This document shows, piece by piece, positions 25,262-32,912 of a stretch of DNA of 64,000 bases. The notes under the pieces were generated by a model. It was not told the origin of the DNA. It did not search any database and saw nothing but the letters and a program-made list of their open reading frames with translations. The DNA comes from Ruminococcus sp. XPD3002 (GTDB lineage: Bacteria; Bacillota; Clostridia; Oscillospirales; Ruminococcaceae). The DNA lies in NCBI GenBank assembly GCA_900119535.1, contig FPJT01000002.1, forward strand, positions 124,001-188,000. Reading direction: 5' to 3'. A program made the position numbers and the translations under genes. Each line of letters opens with the position of its first letter. Position 1 is the stretch's first letter.

Positions 25262-26623
25262 TTATTCTGTGACTACCTGTTTCATTACGATCATGTCGAA
25301 AACATCTACAGAGCCGTTTTCGTTCATATCCGCAGCCATGTACTGGTCTGCTGTGAACTCGGCTTTGTGGAGCAGATAGTTCTGAAGCATGACTCCGTCA
25401 GCGATATTTACTTCGCTGTCGCCGTTAAGGTCGCCTGTGATGACCTTCTGTACGGGAGTATCAGCCTTTTCTGCTTCGGGAGCGGCGGATGCATTTCCTA
25501 CGAAGAACTCGTTGCTTATAAGTTCGTAGGTCTGACCGCTTGTGTCCTCTGCTTCGATGCGGAAGATGTAGCTTCCCTCTGCAAGTCGGTTGAAAATTAT
25601 CTTTCCGTCAAAGTAGGATTTAAGGTCATAGGTACGGGTATTCGGCTCTGCTTCGGCATACTGTGCTGTAGGCTGTCCGTCGGAGGTGTAGACTCCTCCC
25701 CACACCTTGGTGATAGGAAGTGCAGAGGTGATATTTCCTCTGATACCGAAGGAAGTGTTAACTGCGAGAAGTCCGTCGGGAGCAGCAACGTCGCTGATAG
25801 TCATATCGGAATCCACGTCGCTGATCTTCTGGAGGTAATCCATAGAGCAGAAGCCTGAAACTCCGTTGTACTCAACGTGCGCCCAGCTTCCGTCAGCCTT
25901 TGTGACTTTCACCTGAGCGTTTGCAGGTACTTTTCCCACTGCTGCGTATGATGAACCGTGTCCCGATCTGATGTTCAGATAGGTGGTAACGCCCTTTGTT
26001 GTGTATTCACCTGCATAATCTTCGGAACATCCGCAGGAAGGTGCACCCTCTGTGTATGTATCCGAACCTGTATTGCTTGTTACAGGTACATTTGCGGCAG
26101 GTACATTTTCGGTGTAGGTGAAATAAGTCAGCGGATCGTAGAATGTTACGGAAGGATAGCCTGTACCGTCGAGACTGCTGCTTACGCCGAAATGAAGGTG
26201 GTTTCCCGAGGAAATGCCTGTGCTTCCAATCTTGGCGATAACTTGTCCCTGACTTACCGACTCGCCTCTTGAAACGAGAAGTGATGATGCATGAGCATAG
26301 AATGTATAGACTCCGAGGTCTGCGTGGTAGAGTATCACTATATAGCCGTATCCGTCGAGCCAGCCTGCGTAATTGACTGTTCCGGGACAGGCTGCGTATA
26401 TGTTTGTGCCGTAATCTGCCTGGATGTCTATAGCGTTATGATATCCCGAGACGTTGTTCACGTTTCTCATTGGATCGAATGGTGTAGTGATTATTGTAAA
26501 TTCAGGCTGAGTAGGCCATACGGCGTTGACTGCAGCAAAAGAGTTTAACAAGCTTGCAGGGGCTGTGCATATAACTGCACCTGCAAGAACGGCTGCCAAT
26601 GTATTTTTGAAAGTTTTTTTCAT
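25262..26623 (-). CDS. Secreted M23 peptidase-SH3-dockerin protein
   Basis: 453 aa. Signal peptide about 1-30. M23 peptidase domain (about 40-165) with zinc ligands H and D in GYHNAIDIQADYG and the HLHFG motif, so probably active. SH3-type domain (about 205-265; TTYLNIRSGHGSSYAAVGKVP, GVSGFCSMDYLQ). A beta-sandwich region follows, then a C-terminal dockerin (GDLNGDSEVNIADGVMLQNY and ADMNENGSVDVFDMIVMKQ). Start at ATG 26623 behind AGGAG; a GTG 9 nt earlier is also in frame. A murein-type peptidase carrying a dockerin suggests cell-wall remodelling or attack on other bacteria linked to the cellulosome. Confidence 0.88.
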   Translation of the reverse strand: MKKTFKNTLAAVLAGAVICTAPASLLNSFAAVNAVWPTQPEFTIITTPFDPMRNVNNVSGYHNAIDIQADYGTNIYAACPGTVNYAGWLDGYGYIVILYHADLGVYTFYAHASSLLVSRGESVSQGQVIAKIGSTGISSGNHLHFGVSSSLDGTGYPSVTFYDPLTYFTYTENVPAANVPVTSNTGSDTYTEGAPSCGCSEDYAGEYTTKGVTTYLNIRSGHGSSYAAVGKVPANAQVKVTKADGSWAHVEYNGVSGFCSMDYLQKISDVDSDMTISDVAAPDGLLAVNTSFGIRGNITSALPITKVWGGVYTSDGQPTAQYAEAEPNTRTYDLKSYFDGKIIFNRLAEGSYIFRIEAEDTSGQTYELISNEFFVGNASAAPEAEKADTPVQKVITGDLNGDSEVNIADGVMLQNYLLHKAEFTADQYMAADMNENGSVDVFDMIVMKQVVTE

Positions 26624-27021
26624 GAGACACACTCCTTAATGTTTTAACCCAAAAATTCGGCTTTACCATGCAATTTTTATAGTATCATATCTTCCAAAAA
26701 ATGTCAATCAGGTTACAAAGATTACAAAATAAAATTATAATATCCGCTGTTAAAAATTAACTATTTATATACCGTTTTGTATAATTTACACATAGATTTC
26801 CGCACGGTACATTGTCATATGAACCTATTTTGATTGGATAAAAGATACATATAATTAATCTTCAAGGCAGTTTTATTGTTGCAGTTTTAACAAGATAGTT
26901 ATTGCTAACAACTATATGTTTACAGCGGTTAACAAACCTACTTTACCGATGTAATATAGGATATAATATTATCTGTGATATGCTGGCCTGGCTACAGGTC
27001 GTTGTTGAGAGGTGAATTCCT
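26624..27021. other. Divergent AT-rich promoter region, no gene seen
   Basis: 398 bp between the minus-strand M23 gene and rnhA. Contains several A/T-rich -10-like boxes, including GATATAATAT near 26960 on the plus strand, about 60 nt before rnhA. No ORF with a ribosome site and no strong hairpin apart from CCTGGCTACAGG near 26987. Confidence 0.5.
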
Positions 27022-27462
27022 ATTAAAACAGTAGAGATTTACAGTGACGGTGCCTGCAGCGGTAATCCCGGCCCCGGAGGTTACGGAGTGGTTCTTCGCT
27101 ATGGAGGCGTTGAAAAAGAGCTTTCAGGCGGTGAAAAGGAAACTACCAATAACCGTATGGAGCTTTCGGGCGTTATTGCAGGACTTTCCGCTCTGAAAGA
27201 GCCTTGTAAGGTAATACTTACTACCGATAGTAAATACGTCTGTGACAGTGTCACAAAGGGATGGGTATACGGCTGGAAGAAAAAAGGCTGGATAAAAAGT
27301 GACAAAAAACCTGCACTGAATGTCGATCTTTGGGAGAAGCTCCTTCCGCTTCTTGAAAAACACGATGTTACATTTGTCTGGGTAAAAGGTCATGCAGGTC
27401 ATCCCGAAAACGAACGCTGCGACAGACTTGCTGTTCAACAGCGTGATAAATATTCGCTTTAG
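27022..27462 (+). CDS. rnhA: Ribonuclease HI, apparently starting at ATT
   Basis: 146 codons. Cleaves RNA in RNA:DNA hybrids. All four catalytic acids are present: Asp in [17 protein letters not shown], Glu in NNRMEL, Asp in LTTDSKYV and Asp in NERCDRLA. The conserved N-terminus (KTVEIYSDG) begins right after an ATT codon at 27022, 7 nt behind AGAGGTG. An in-frame TGA at 27013 excludes a longer form, and no ATG, GTG or TTG lies between them. The first in-frame GTG (27088) would delete the first catalytic Asp. The start is therefore most likely ATT. Followed closely by nifS (11 nt), so the two are probably co-transcribed. Confidence 0.85.
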   Translation: MKTVEIYSDGACSGNPGPGGYGVVLRYGGVEKELSGGEKETTNNRMELSGVIAGLSALKEPCKVILTTDSKYVCDSVTKGWVYGWKKKGWIKSDKKPALNVDLWEKLLPLLEKHDVTFVWVKGHAGHPENERCDRLAVQQRDKYSL

Positions 27463-27473
27463 GAGGCGTTGAT

Positions 27474-28664
27474 ATGGATAAGAGGTTTATTTATGCGGAT
27501 AATGCGGCTACTACTGCCGTATCTGAGGAGGTCCTTAATGCGATGCTGCCCCACTTCCGTGAGGCTTACGGAAACGCTTCGAGTATCTACAAGCTCGGAC
27601 GTGATGCGCAGAAGGACGTTGAGACCGCAAGAGAAAAGGTAGCAGCTGCTCTCGGTGCAGAGCCAAGAGAGATATTCTTTACAAGCTGCGGTTCGGAATC
27701 CGATAACTGGGCTATAAAGGGCACTGCGGAGCTTATGGCAAAGCGCGGAAAGAAGCACATAATCACTTCCGTTTTCGAGCATCATGCTGTACTCCACACC
27801 TGCCAGGATCTTGAGAAAAAAGGCTTCGAGGTAACTTACATCCCTGTAAGCGACAAGGGACTTATCGATCCCGAGGATGTTAAAAAGGCTATCCGAGAGG
27901 ATACAGCTCTTGTAACTATAATGTACGCAAACAACGAGATAGGTACTATCCAGCCGATAGCTGAGATAGGTGCGATATGCAAGGAGAAAAAGGTACTCTT
28001 CCATACGGATGCTGTTCAGGCTGTGGGACACATTGATATAGATGTTCACGCACAGAATATAGATATGCTTTCACTTTCGGGACACAAGATACACGCTCAG
28101 AAGGGCATCGGCGCTCTTTACGTGAGAAAGGGACTCAGCCTTCCTAACCTCATCCACGGAGGCGGTCAGGAAAGAGGAAAGCGTGCAGGTACGGAAAATG
28201 TACCCGCTATCGTGGGACTCGGTGTCGCTATCGAGGCCGCTACACGCAATATTTCCGAGAAGAATGCCATTATAACTCCAAGAAGGAACAGACTTATCGA
28301 CGGCCTGCTGAAACTGCCATACACTCGTCTCAACGGCGACAGGGACAAGCGCCTTCCCGGTAATCTGAATATATCCTTCGAGGGCATCGAGGGAGAGTCG
28401 CTTCTCCTTATGCTCGATATGAACGGCATATGCGGTTCATCGGGTTCAGCCTGCACTTCGGGTTCGCTTGATCCGTCACACGTACTGCTGTCTATCGGAC
28501 TTAAGCACGAAATAGCACACGGTTCGCTCCGTCTTTCTATTGAGGAGGACGTTACCGATGAGGACGTTGACTACATCCTTGAAGTGGTTCCTAAGGTAGT
28601 AGCACGTCTGCGTGAGATGTCCCCTGTATGGGAAAAGATGATGAAGGGCGAAAAGTACGAATAA
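27474..28664 (+). CDS. nifS: Cysteine desulfurase NifS/IscS type
   Basis: 396 aa PLP enzyme that converts Cys to Ala and a protein-bound persulfide for Fe-S cluster assembly. Motifs: YADNAATT at the N-terminus, the PLP Lys in [19 protein letters not shown], and the catalytic Cys loop [20 protein letters not shown] before the ATG. Forms a unit with the iscU-type scaffold two genes downstream. Confidence 0.95.
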   Translation: MDKRFIYADNAATTAVSEEVLNAMLPHFREAYGNASSIYKLGRDAQKDVETAREKVAAALGAEPREIFFTSCGSESDNWAIKGTAELMAKRGKKHIITSVFEHHAVLHTCQDLEKKGFEVTYIPVSDKGLIDPEDVKKAIREDTALVTIMYANNEIGTIQPIAEIGAICKEKKVLFHTDAVQAVGHIDIDVHAQNIDMLSLSGHKIHAQKGIGALYVRKGLSLPNLIHGGGQERGKRAGTENVPAIVGLGVAIEAATRNISEKNAIITPRRNRLIDGLLKLPYTRLNGDRDKRLPGNLNISFEGIEGESLLLMLDMNGICGSSGSACTSGSLDPSHVLLSIGLKHEIAHGSLRLSIEEDVTDEDVDYILEVVPKVVARLREMSPVWEKMMKGEKYE

Positions 28665-28676
28665 GGAGGACATGAT

Positions 28677-29075
28677 ATGGGGCTTCTGGACAAACTGTTC
28701 GGGGATCGCAGACCTGACGATTACATGACTGATGACGAGAAGGAACTGCGTGATTATGAGGAAAACGAATACAACGGAGATTCACGCATAGACGAAAACG
28801 GATATGCTGAGTTCATAATAGCGGCTTCTTACGAATCGAAAACAGGTGTTTCTGCGGACGGCGTTGTTACCGAGGGCACTTTACGCACGGGTGACAGAGT
28901 TGAGATAGTACACAACGGCGCACATGCGGAATTCAGCGAGATAGCGGCTATAAAGTTCTGCGGCAAGGACGTCAGCAGCGTTTCCGAGGGCAGCAAGGCG
29001 GAATTGTGGCTTAAGGATACTGAGAAAAAGCAGTTGAGAAGAAATGATATAATCAAAAAAATTGCAAAGGAGTAA
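28677..29075 (+). CDS. Small protein with EF-Tu domain 2-like fold, between nifS and iscU
   Basis: 132 aa, acidic. The C-terminal half (SYESKTGVSADGVVTEGTLRTGDRVEIVHNG...SVSEGSKAELWLKDTEKKQLRRNDII) matches the beta-barrel pattern of translation-factor domain 2, without any GTPase domain. AAGGAGG before the ATG. Its place between nifS and iscU hints at a role in Fe-S assembly, but none is known to me. Confidence 0.65.
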   Translation: MGLLDKLFGDRRPDDYMTDDEKELRDYEENEYNGDSRIDENGYAEFIIAASYESKTGVSADGVVTEGTLRTGDRVEIVHNGAHAEFSEIAAIKFCGKDVSSVSEGSKAELWLKDTEKKQLRRNDIIKKIAKE

Positions 29076-29082
29076 TATAACC

Positions 29083-29499
29083 ATGATGTACAGCGAGAAG
29101 GTTCTGGACCATTTTTCAAATCCAAGAAATGTCGGCGAGATAGAGAATGCCGACGGAGTAGGCGAGATAGGTAACGCTAAGTGCGGCGATATAATGAAAA
29201 TGTATCTTAAGATAGACAACGGTATCATTACCGATGCGAAGTTTAAGACATTCGGATGCGGTGCGGCGGTTGCAACATCTTCAATGGCTACAGAGCTTAT
29301 AAAGGGAAAGTCCATCGACGATGCTCTTAAGCTCACGAATCAGGCTGTTGTTGAGGCTCTGGACGGCCTCCCGGCAGTAAAGATACACTGTTCTGTGCTT
29401 GCTGAACAGGCTGTAAGATCGGCACTTTCCGATTACTACACAAAACAGGGTATTGATCCCCTCCCGATAGTCGGCGAGATAAAGATGCCTGAGGAATAA
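29083..29499 (+). CDS. iscU: Fe-S cluster scaffold IscU/NifU N-terminal type
   Basis: 138 aa. Scaffold on which [2Fe-2S]/[4Fe-4S] clusters form from the desulfurase sulfur. The three conserved Cys are present in NAKCGDIMKM, TFGCGAAVA and KIHCSVLAE, with the Asp next to the first. Starts at one of two adjacent ATGs (29083/29086) with AAGGAG upstream. Last gene of the rnhA-nifS-x-iscU unit. Confidence 0.94.
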   Translation: MMYSEKVLDHFSNPRNVGEIENADGVGEIGNAKCGDIMKMYLKIDNGIITDAKFKTFGCGAAVATSSMATELIKGKSIDDALKLTNQAVVEALDGLPAVKIHCSVLAEQAVRSALSDYYTKQGIDPLPIVGEIKMPEE

Positions 29500-29502
29500 G
29501 AG

Positions 29503-29540
29503 AAAAGCCATAAGGAAGCGGCTGCTTCTTTATGGCTTTT
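29503..29540 (+). terminator. Terminator after iscU
   Basis: AAAAGCCATAAGGAAGC (29503-29519) / GCTTCTTTATGGCTTTT (29524-29540), one wobble, T run following. Confidence 0.92.
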
Positions 29541-29563
29541 TTGATTGTTTTACTAAATTGTTA

Positions 29564-30178
29564 TTATTTAAAAGTAACAGTGTAATCCTTTGTGGCTTCA
29601 GATACAGTCAGAAAGTTTTCAAGAACAGACTGGGCGTTTTCCTCGACCTCTTTAAAGAATTCTCCGTCTTCTTTCAGTTTTTTCTCCTTTGCCTCTTTTA
29701 ATTCAGCCATTAGTGCAGTGTAATCATCTAATGATGTTTGCGTGAATACTGACTTTTTTACATCATAAAACTTGAAGCCCTTTTCGTCCATTTCATGAGA
29801 AAGAACTTTAGCTTCGGGGAGAGTGACAATAATGCGTTTTGCATCGTTGATTATTTCGTACTTAACTTCGGAAATATCGATTCCTGCACTGATAGTGCCG
29901 CTATATGTAAATACAACTTTATCTGTTGTAAAGGGCACAGTCATTCCTTTCCATTCTTTGTTTTTCTCGTAAATATCTGCATCGGTGTAGCAGTATTTAA
30001 GAGATACCAGTTCACTTGCAGGTTCAAGTATTTCATCAAGGGTTATTGAAGTAAGTGCTTCCTCTGTTGTTACGGTTTTATCATCTTTGCTGCTGCTTGA
30101 AACTTTACCAAAAACAAATCCCAGAACAGCGCATACAACAACTGCAATGCTTAAAACGACAATAATAGCTTTTTTCAT
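29564..30178 (-). CDS. Membrane-anchored DUF4230-like protein
   Basis: 204 aa. N-terminal membrane anchor (residues 3-24), short Ser/Asp linker, then a domain with ELVSLKYCYTDADIYE and LPEAKVLSHEMDEKGFKFYD, which matches my memory of DUF4230, and a charged C-terminal helix. Extracellular; function unknown. Probably co-transcribed with the 46-aa membrane peptide just upstream. Confidence 0.7.
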   Translation of the reverse strand: MKKAIIVVLSIAVVVCAVLGFVFGKVSSSSKDDKTVTTEEALTSITLDEILEPASELVSLKYCYTDADIYEKNKEWKGMTVPFTTDKVVFTYSGTISAGIDISEVKYEIINDAKRIIVTLPEAKVLSHEMDEKGFKFYDVKKSVFTQTSLDDYTALMAELKEAKEKKLKEDGEFFKEVEENAQSVLENFLTVSEATKDYTVTFK

Positions 30179-30198
30179 TTTAATTCCTCCTTGCTGTG

Positions 30199-30339
30199 TT
30201 AGCTGTTATTTCTTAAATAGCGGATCAGAACAACGATCAACCAAAATCCGCCTGTTAAAATTGTTAGAATAACATCAAGTAAACAGCCGCCAGTATCGTT
30301 TTTTTCTTTTGTTTCGATTACGACTTTTTTCTTTGCCAT
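30199..30339 (-). CDS. 46-aa single-pass membrane peptide
   Basis: Begins MAKKKVVIETKEKNDTGG, then a hydrophobic helix LLDVILTILTGGFWLIVVLI and a basic end RYLRNNS. AGAGGAG lies 7 nt before the ATG, and the DUF4230-like gene begins 20 nt downstream with its own AGGAGG. Basic N-terminus plus one helix is a common small-protein pattern; function unknown. Confidence 0.7.
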   Translation of the reverse strand: MAKKKVVIETKEKNDTGGCLLDVILTILTGGFWLIVVLIRYLRNNS

Positions 30340-30364
30340 ACACACAACTCCTCTATAAAAAGAT

Positions 30365-30396
30365 AAAAACACAAACATTGATTTGTTTGTGTTTTT
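30365..30396. promoter_or_regulatory. AT-rich hairpin between divergent genes
   Basis: Perfect 13-bp arms AAAAACACAAACA (30365-30377) and TGTTTGTGTTTTT (30384-30396). Looks like a terminator but lies in the common upstream region of two divergent units; it may be an attenuator for the minus-strand small membrane peptide gene. Confidence 0.5.
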
Positions 30397-30511
30397 ATTA
30401 TACCATTCTTACAAGATATTTACAAGATATATATAATATAAATTTAATGGGAATTTATTGTATATTTCCACTAAAATGTGAGAGATAATTAATATAAAGG
30501 AGCGTGGACAT

Positions 30512-30700
30512 ATGTTTAAACTGCAAAAAGGATACAACGAATACGTGACCAAGACATTCCGTCTGCCGAAAGAATTCGTTGAACAGCTCGAAAAACTCGC
30601 ATTTGACAATAATCTTTCACTTAACCAACTGGTAATACAGTGCCTTCAATATGCAATAAATGACCTCGATACGGGAGAGGAGAAAAAGGGAACAGACTGA
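30512..30700 (+). CDS. Ribbon-helix-helix-type small DNA-binding protein
   Basis: 62 aa. KTFRLPKEFVEQLEKLAFDNNLSLNQLVIQCLQYAI fits an Arc/MetJ-type ribbon-helix-helix (strand, helix, NxSxNQLV helix). GGAGCG precedes the ATG. No toxin gene is adjacent, so an antitoxin role is not supported; more likely a small regulator. Confidence 0.75.
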   Translation: MFKLQKGYNEYVTKTFRLPKEFVEQLEKLAFDNNLSLNQLVIQCLQYAINDLDTGEEKKGTD

Positions 30701-30776
30701 ATATAGTCAAATTTTGACATAAAAATGAACAATGTGTAAAGCTTTTGCGGAAGAATCTTATATTTTTCTTAAATCG

Positions 30777-30805
30777 TTGACATCCTCATATAAACCTGCT
30801 ACAAT
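30777..30805 (+). promoter_or_regulatory. Promoter of the lipoprotein gene
   Basis: TTGACA (30777-30782), 17-bp spacer, TACAAT (30800-30805), 62 nt before the ATG. Confidence 0.75.
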
Positions 30806-30867
30806 ATAAAGTGTATCGGTATACCCGTTCTGATAGGGAGAACGCGGCCCGATAAGGAGGATGAAAT

Positions 30868-32133
30868 ATGAAGCTTAAAAAAAGAATCGCTTCTCTGCTT
30901 GCTGCTGCAGCGCTTGTGGCTGCGGTCTCAGGCTGTTCTGACAAGCCTCAGATGCCTGCCCCTCCTGTAACGGATGCAAGCTCACCTGCCGACCATACAG
31001 AATTTATAAAAGGTACGGCGGAATTTCAGACTGAGACAGAGAGTAATTCGATTTCAACTGCGGTAACGACCGCTGCAAAAACAACTACTGCCGCTTCGAC
31101 ACGGACAGCAGCCGTGGGAAAGGTAATGCCTTCCTTTACTGCGCCTGCGGACAAGGGCGATTTTACCGTGCCCGATGAAGTGGTATATAAATATCAGGGA
31201 GAAAGTGTAAGCGGAGAACTTGTGCAGGTCCTTTGCGCCGATCTGACATACGACGGTGAAAGCGAACTTATCGGCAAGTATTACAGCTTCGATAAGGATA
31301 AATACTTCTACCGCGTTTATGATAATGACGGCGGTCTGCTGAACACAGTCATTTCGCCTGCCGATGATCCCGAACTGACTTCGGAGTGCGTTCTGGTCAA
31401 GGACGAGAATACCGATTCGGTATGCTTTGCGTGGTTCAACATAAGAAGCAGCGATCAGAGCATCAATATCGAGTATTACGATCTCGGAAGCGGTTCACCG
31501 TCGGATAATATAGCTGCCTACAGCTATGGTACAGTCAGCAGCGACAGGAACTCTGCTTACCTCAACGGAAGCAAGGTATCCCTTGAAAAGTGCCTTAAGT
31601 ACATAAGGAACATCTGCATAATAGACGATGATGAGCGTGATCTCGGTTCGTATCTCAATTTCCGTATAGCCGAGCCGAATCATACTGTGGTAACACAGCC
31701 TGCTGTTGTAACGACTGTGAAGCCTACAGAGCCAGAAACTGTTCCTGTTACTCAGACGGTAACAACTGTTTCGGTTCCCGATCATTCGGACGAGATAGCT
31801 GAGCTGAACAAGACGTACAGCAGTCTTATCGACGAGGCTCAGGAGCGTATCGACGGCTATACGAGCGATCCTAACTATAATCCGCAGGTAGTGGATGCCG
31901 ATCCGCAGGCTTACCGTGATGCGGCTGCGGAGCTTAGCAAGGAACAGGCAAGCCTTGAACGTTCTGGCGACCTTGCAGGAGCTGCCGAGATGCAGGAAAC
32001 TATCGACAAGTATAACACTCTTGCAACACAGGCGGAGTTCACACAGCAGATAGAGCCTGAAATAGCAAGATTCAGAGAGCAGATAGAGCAGTACCGCACA
32101 GAATGGGATAACAAGCTTGCGGCATTACAATAA
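30868..32133 (+). CDS. Lipoprotein with Thr-rich linkers and C-terminal coiled coil
   Basis: 421 aa. Lipoprotein signal with lipobox AVSGC (Cys at about 23). Thr/Ala-rich linker (about 50-85). Central globular domain with DLTYDGESELIGKYYSFDKDK, resembling domains that report on measured values but not one I can name. Second Thr-rich linker (about 270-305), then a long charged helix-forming tail (about 310-421; LNKTYSSLIDEAQERIDGY...). Extracellular, membrane-attached; function unknown. Confidence 0.75.
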   Translation: MKLKKRIASLLAAAALVAAVSGCSDKPQMPAPPVTDASSPADHTEFIKGTAEFQTETESNSISTAVTTAAKTTTAASTRTAAVGKVMPSFTAPADKGDFTVPDEVVYKYQGESVSGELVQVLCADLTYDGESELIGKYYSFDKDKYFYRVYDNDGGLLNTVISPADDPELTSECVLVKDENTDSVCFAWFNIRSSDQSINIEYYDLGSGSPSDNIAAYSYGTVSSDRNSAYLNGSKVSLEKCLKYIRNICIIDDDERDLGSYLNFRIAEPNHTVVTQPAVVTTVKPTEPETVPVTQTVTTVSVPDHSDEIAELNKTYSSLIDEAQERIDGYTSDPNYNPQVVDADPQAYRDAAAELSKEQASLERSGDLAGAAEMQETIDKYNTLATQAEFTQQIEPEIARFREQIEQYRTEWDNKLAALQ

Positions 32134-32203
32134 AAACCAGAGCCTGAGATACAGCATCTCGGGCTCTTTTAGTATGTAACTCTGTTTCGGAAAGGAGAAA
32201 ATT

Positions 32204-32816
32204 ATGACAGAGACAGTCATTCGCAAGGTGGATAAAGATACCGAACTTTCGGTACAATTGATAGATTTCGTAAGGAACTTTTCGTGGGATGAGGTCAGGG
32301 AGCATACTCTCCATGTGCTGGAAAACTGGGAGTTCACGGACTGGGAAACGCCTTTTGCGGCGATTTCGGAGGGCAGGATAATATTGCTCCCCCAACTAAC
32401 TCCTGAATTTTCTTGCTTGTCCTGACAGCGAAATACTGCGTCAGAAAGTCTTGAAATGCGACAGCATTCCTGCGGCTTTCTTCCTTGCCTTTCTCTGCCA
32501 GTCCGTCGCAATATTTCTTCAAGAGTTAATTGGGGGAGCAATAGGAATGATCACAGTCATGAAGACGGATTACTACCCCTTGCCCGAAATATATCCCTGG
32601 ATATCGACCTTATTTGTCAGCGAGAAATTCCGTGGTAAACGCATAAGTCAGAAGCTTATAGAAGCTGCGGAAGAATATGCAAGAGCATCAGGCTTTGAAA
32701 AAACATACATCCCGACGGAGTTTGTGGGACTGTATGAAAAATACGGTTACAGCTATGTCAGAGATATCGAGAATTATGGCGGAGGCGTTGACCGCTTGTA
32801 TGCCAAGGAAATATAA
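32204..32816 (+). pseudogene. GNAT acetyltransferase gene split by a miniature element
   Basis: The N-terminal part (MTETVIRKVDKDTELS to FAAISEGRI) runs from 32204 and is interrupted by the 158-bp element at 32384-32541. The C-terminal part resumes in the same gene as GMITVMKTDYYPL, STLFVSEKFRGKRISQKLIEAA and ends at 32816. Removing the element with one TA copy rejoins the codons as E-G-R-I-I-G-M-I-T in frame, giving a typical GNAT of about 150 aa. As it stands, the upstream frame stops at 32425 inside the element. The C-terminal acetyl-CoA binding motif survives only in the second fragment. Confidence 0.9.
32384..32541 (-). mobile_element. 158-bp miniature inverted-repeat element, copy 2
   Basis: Nearly identical to the copy at 1717-1874 in reverse orientation. 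Terminal inverted repeats TTGCTCCCCCAACTAACTC / GAGTTAATTGGGGGAGCAA, flanked by TA (32382-32383 and 32542-32543). No coding capacity for a transposase; it must be moved in trans. Near identity of the two copies implies recent movement. Confidence 0.92.
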
Positions 32817-32821
32817 GACAA

Positions 32822-32850
32822 CACCCCGAAGCAATCGCTGCTTCGGGGTG
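32822..32850. terminator. Hairpin terminator between convergent genes
   Basis: Perfect 11-bp arms CACCCCGAAGC (32822-32832) and GCTTCGGGGTG (32840-32850). T tract is weak on both sides; probably serves both the plus-strand GNAT remnant and the minus-strand GH10 gene. Confidence 0.7.
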
Positions 32851-32912
32851 ATATTGTTATGTTAGTACCGTTCTTGCATTGCTGCCCGGGTACTGTTTAT
32901 ACGATGCAGATA

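Noticed and set aside
27088..27462. Shorter rnhA starting at GTG 27088
   Set aside because: It would lose the first catalytic Asp and the conserved [10 protein letters not shown] motif, which is intact upstream in the same frame.
30512..30700. Toxin-antitoxin module
   Set aside because: A ribbon-helix-helix protein is present, but neither neighbour looks like a toxin.
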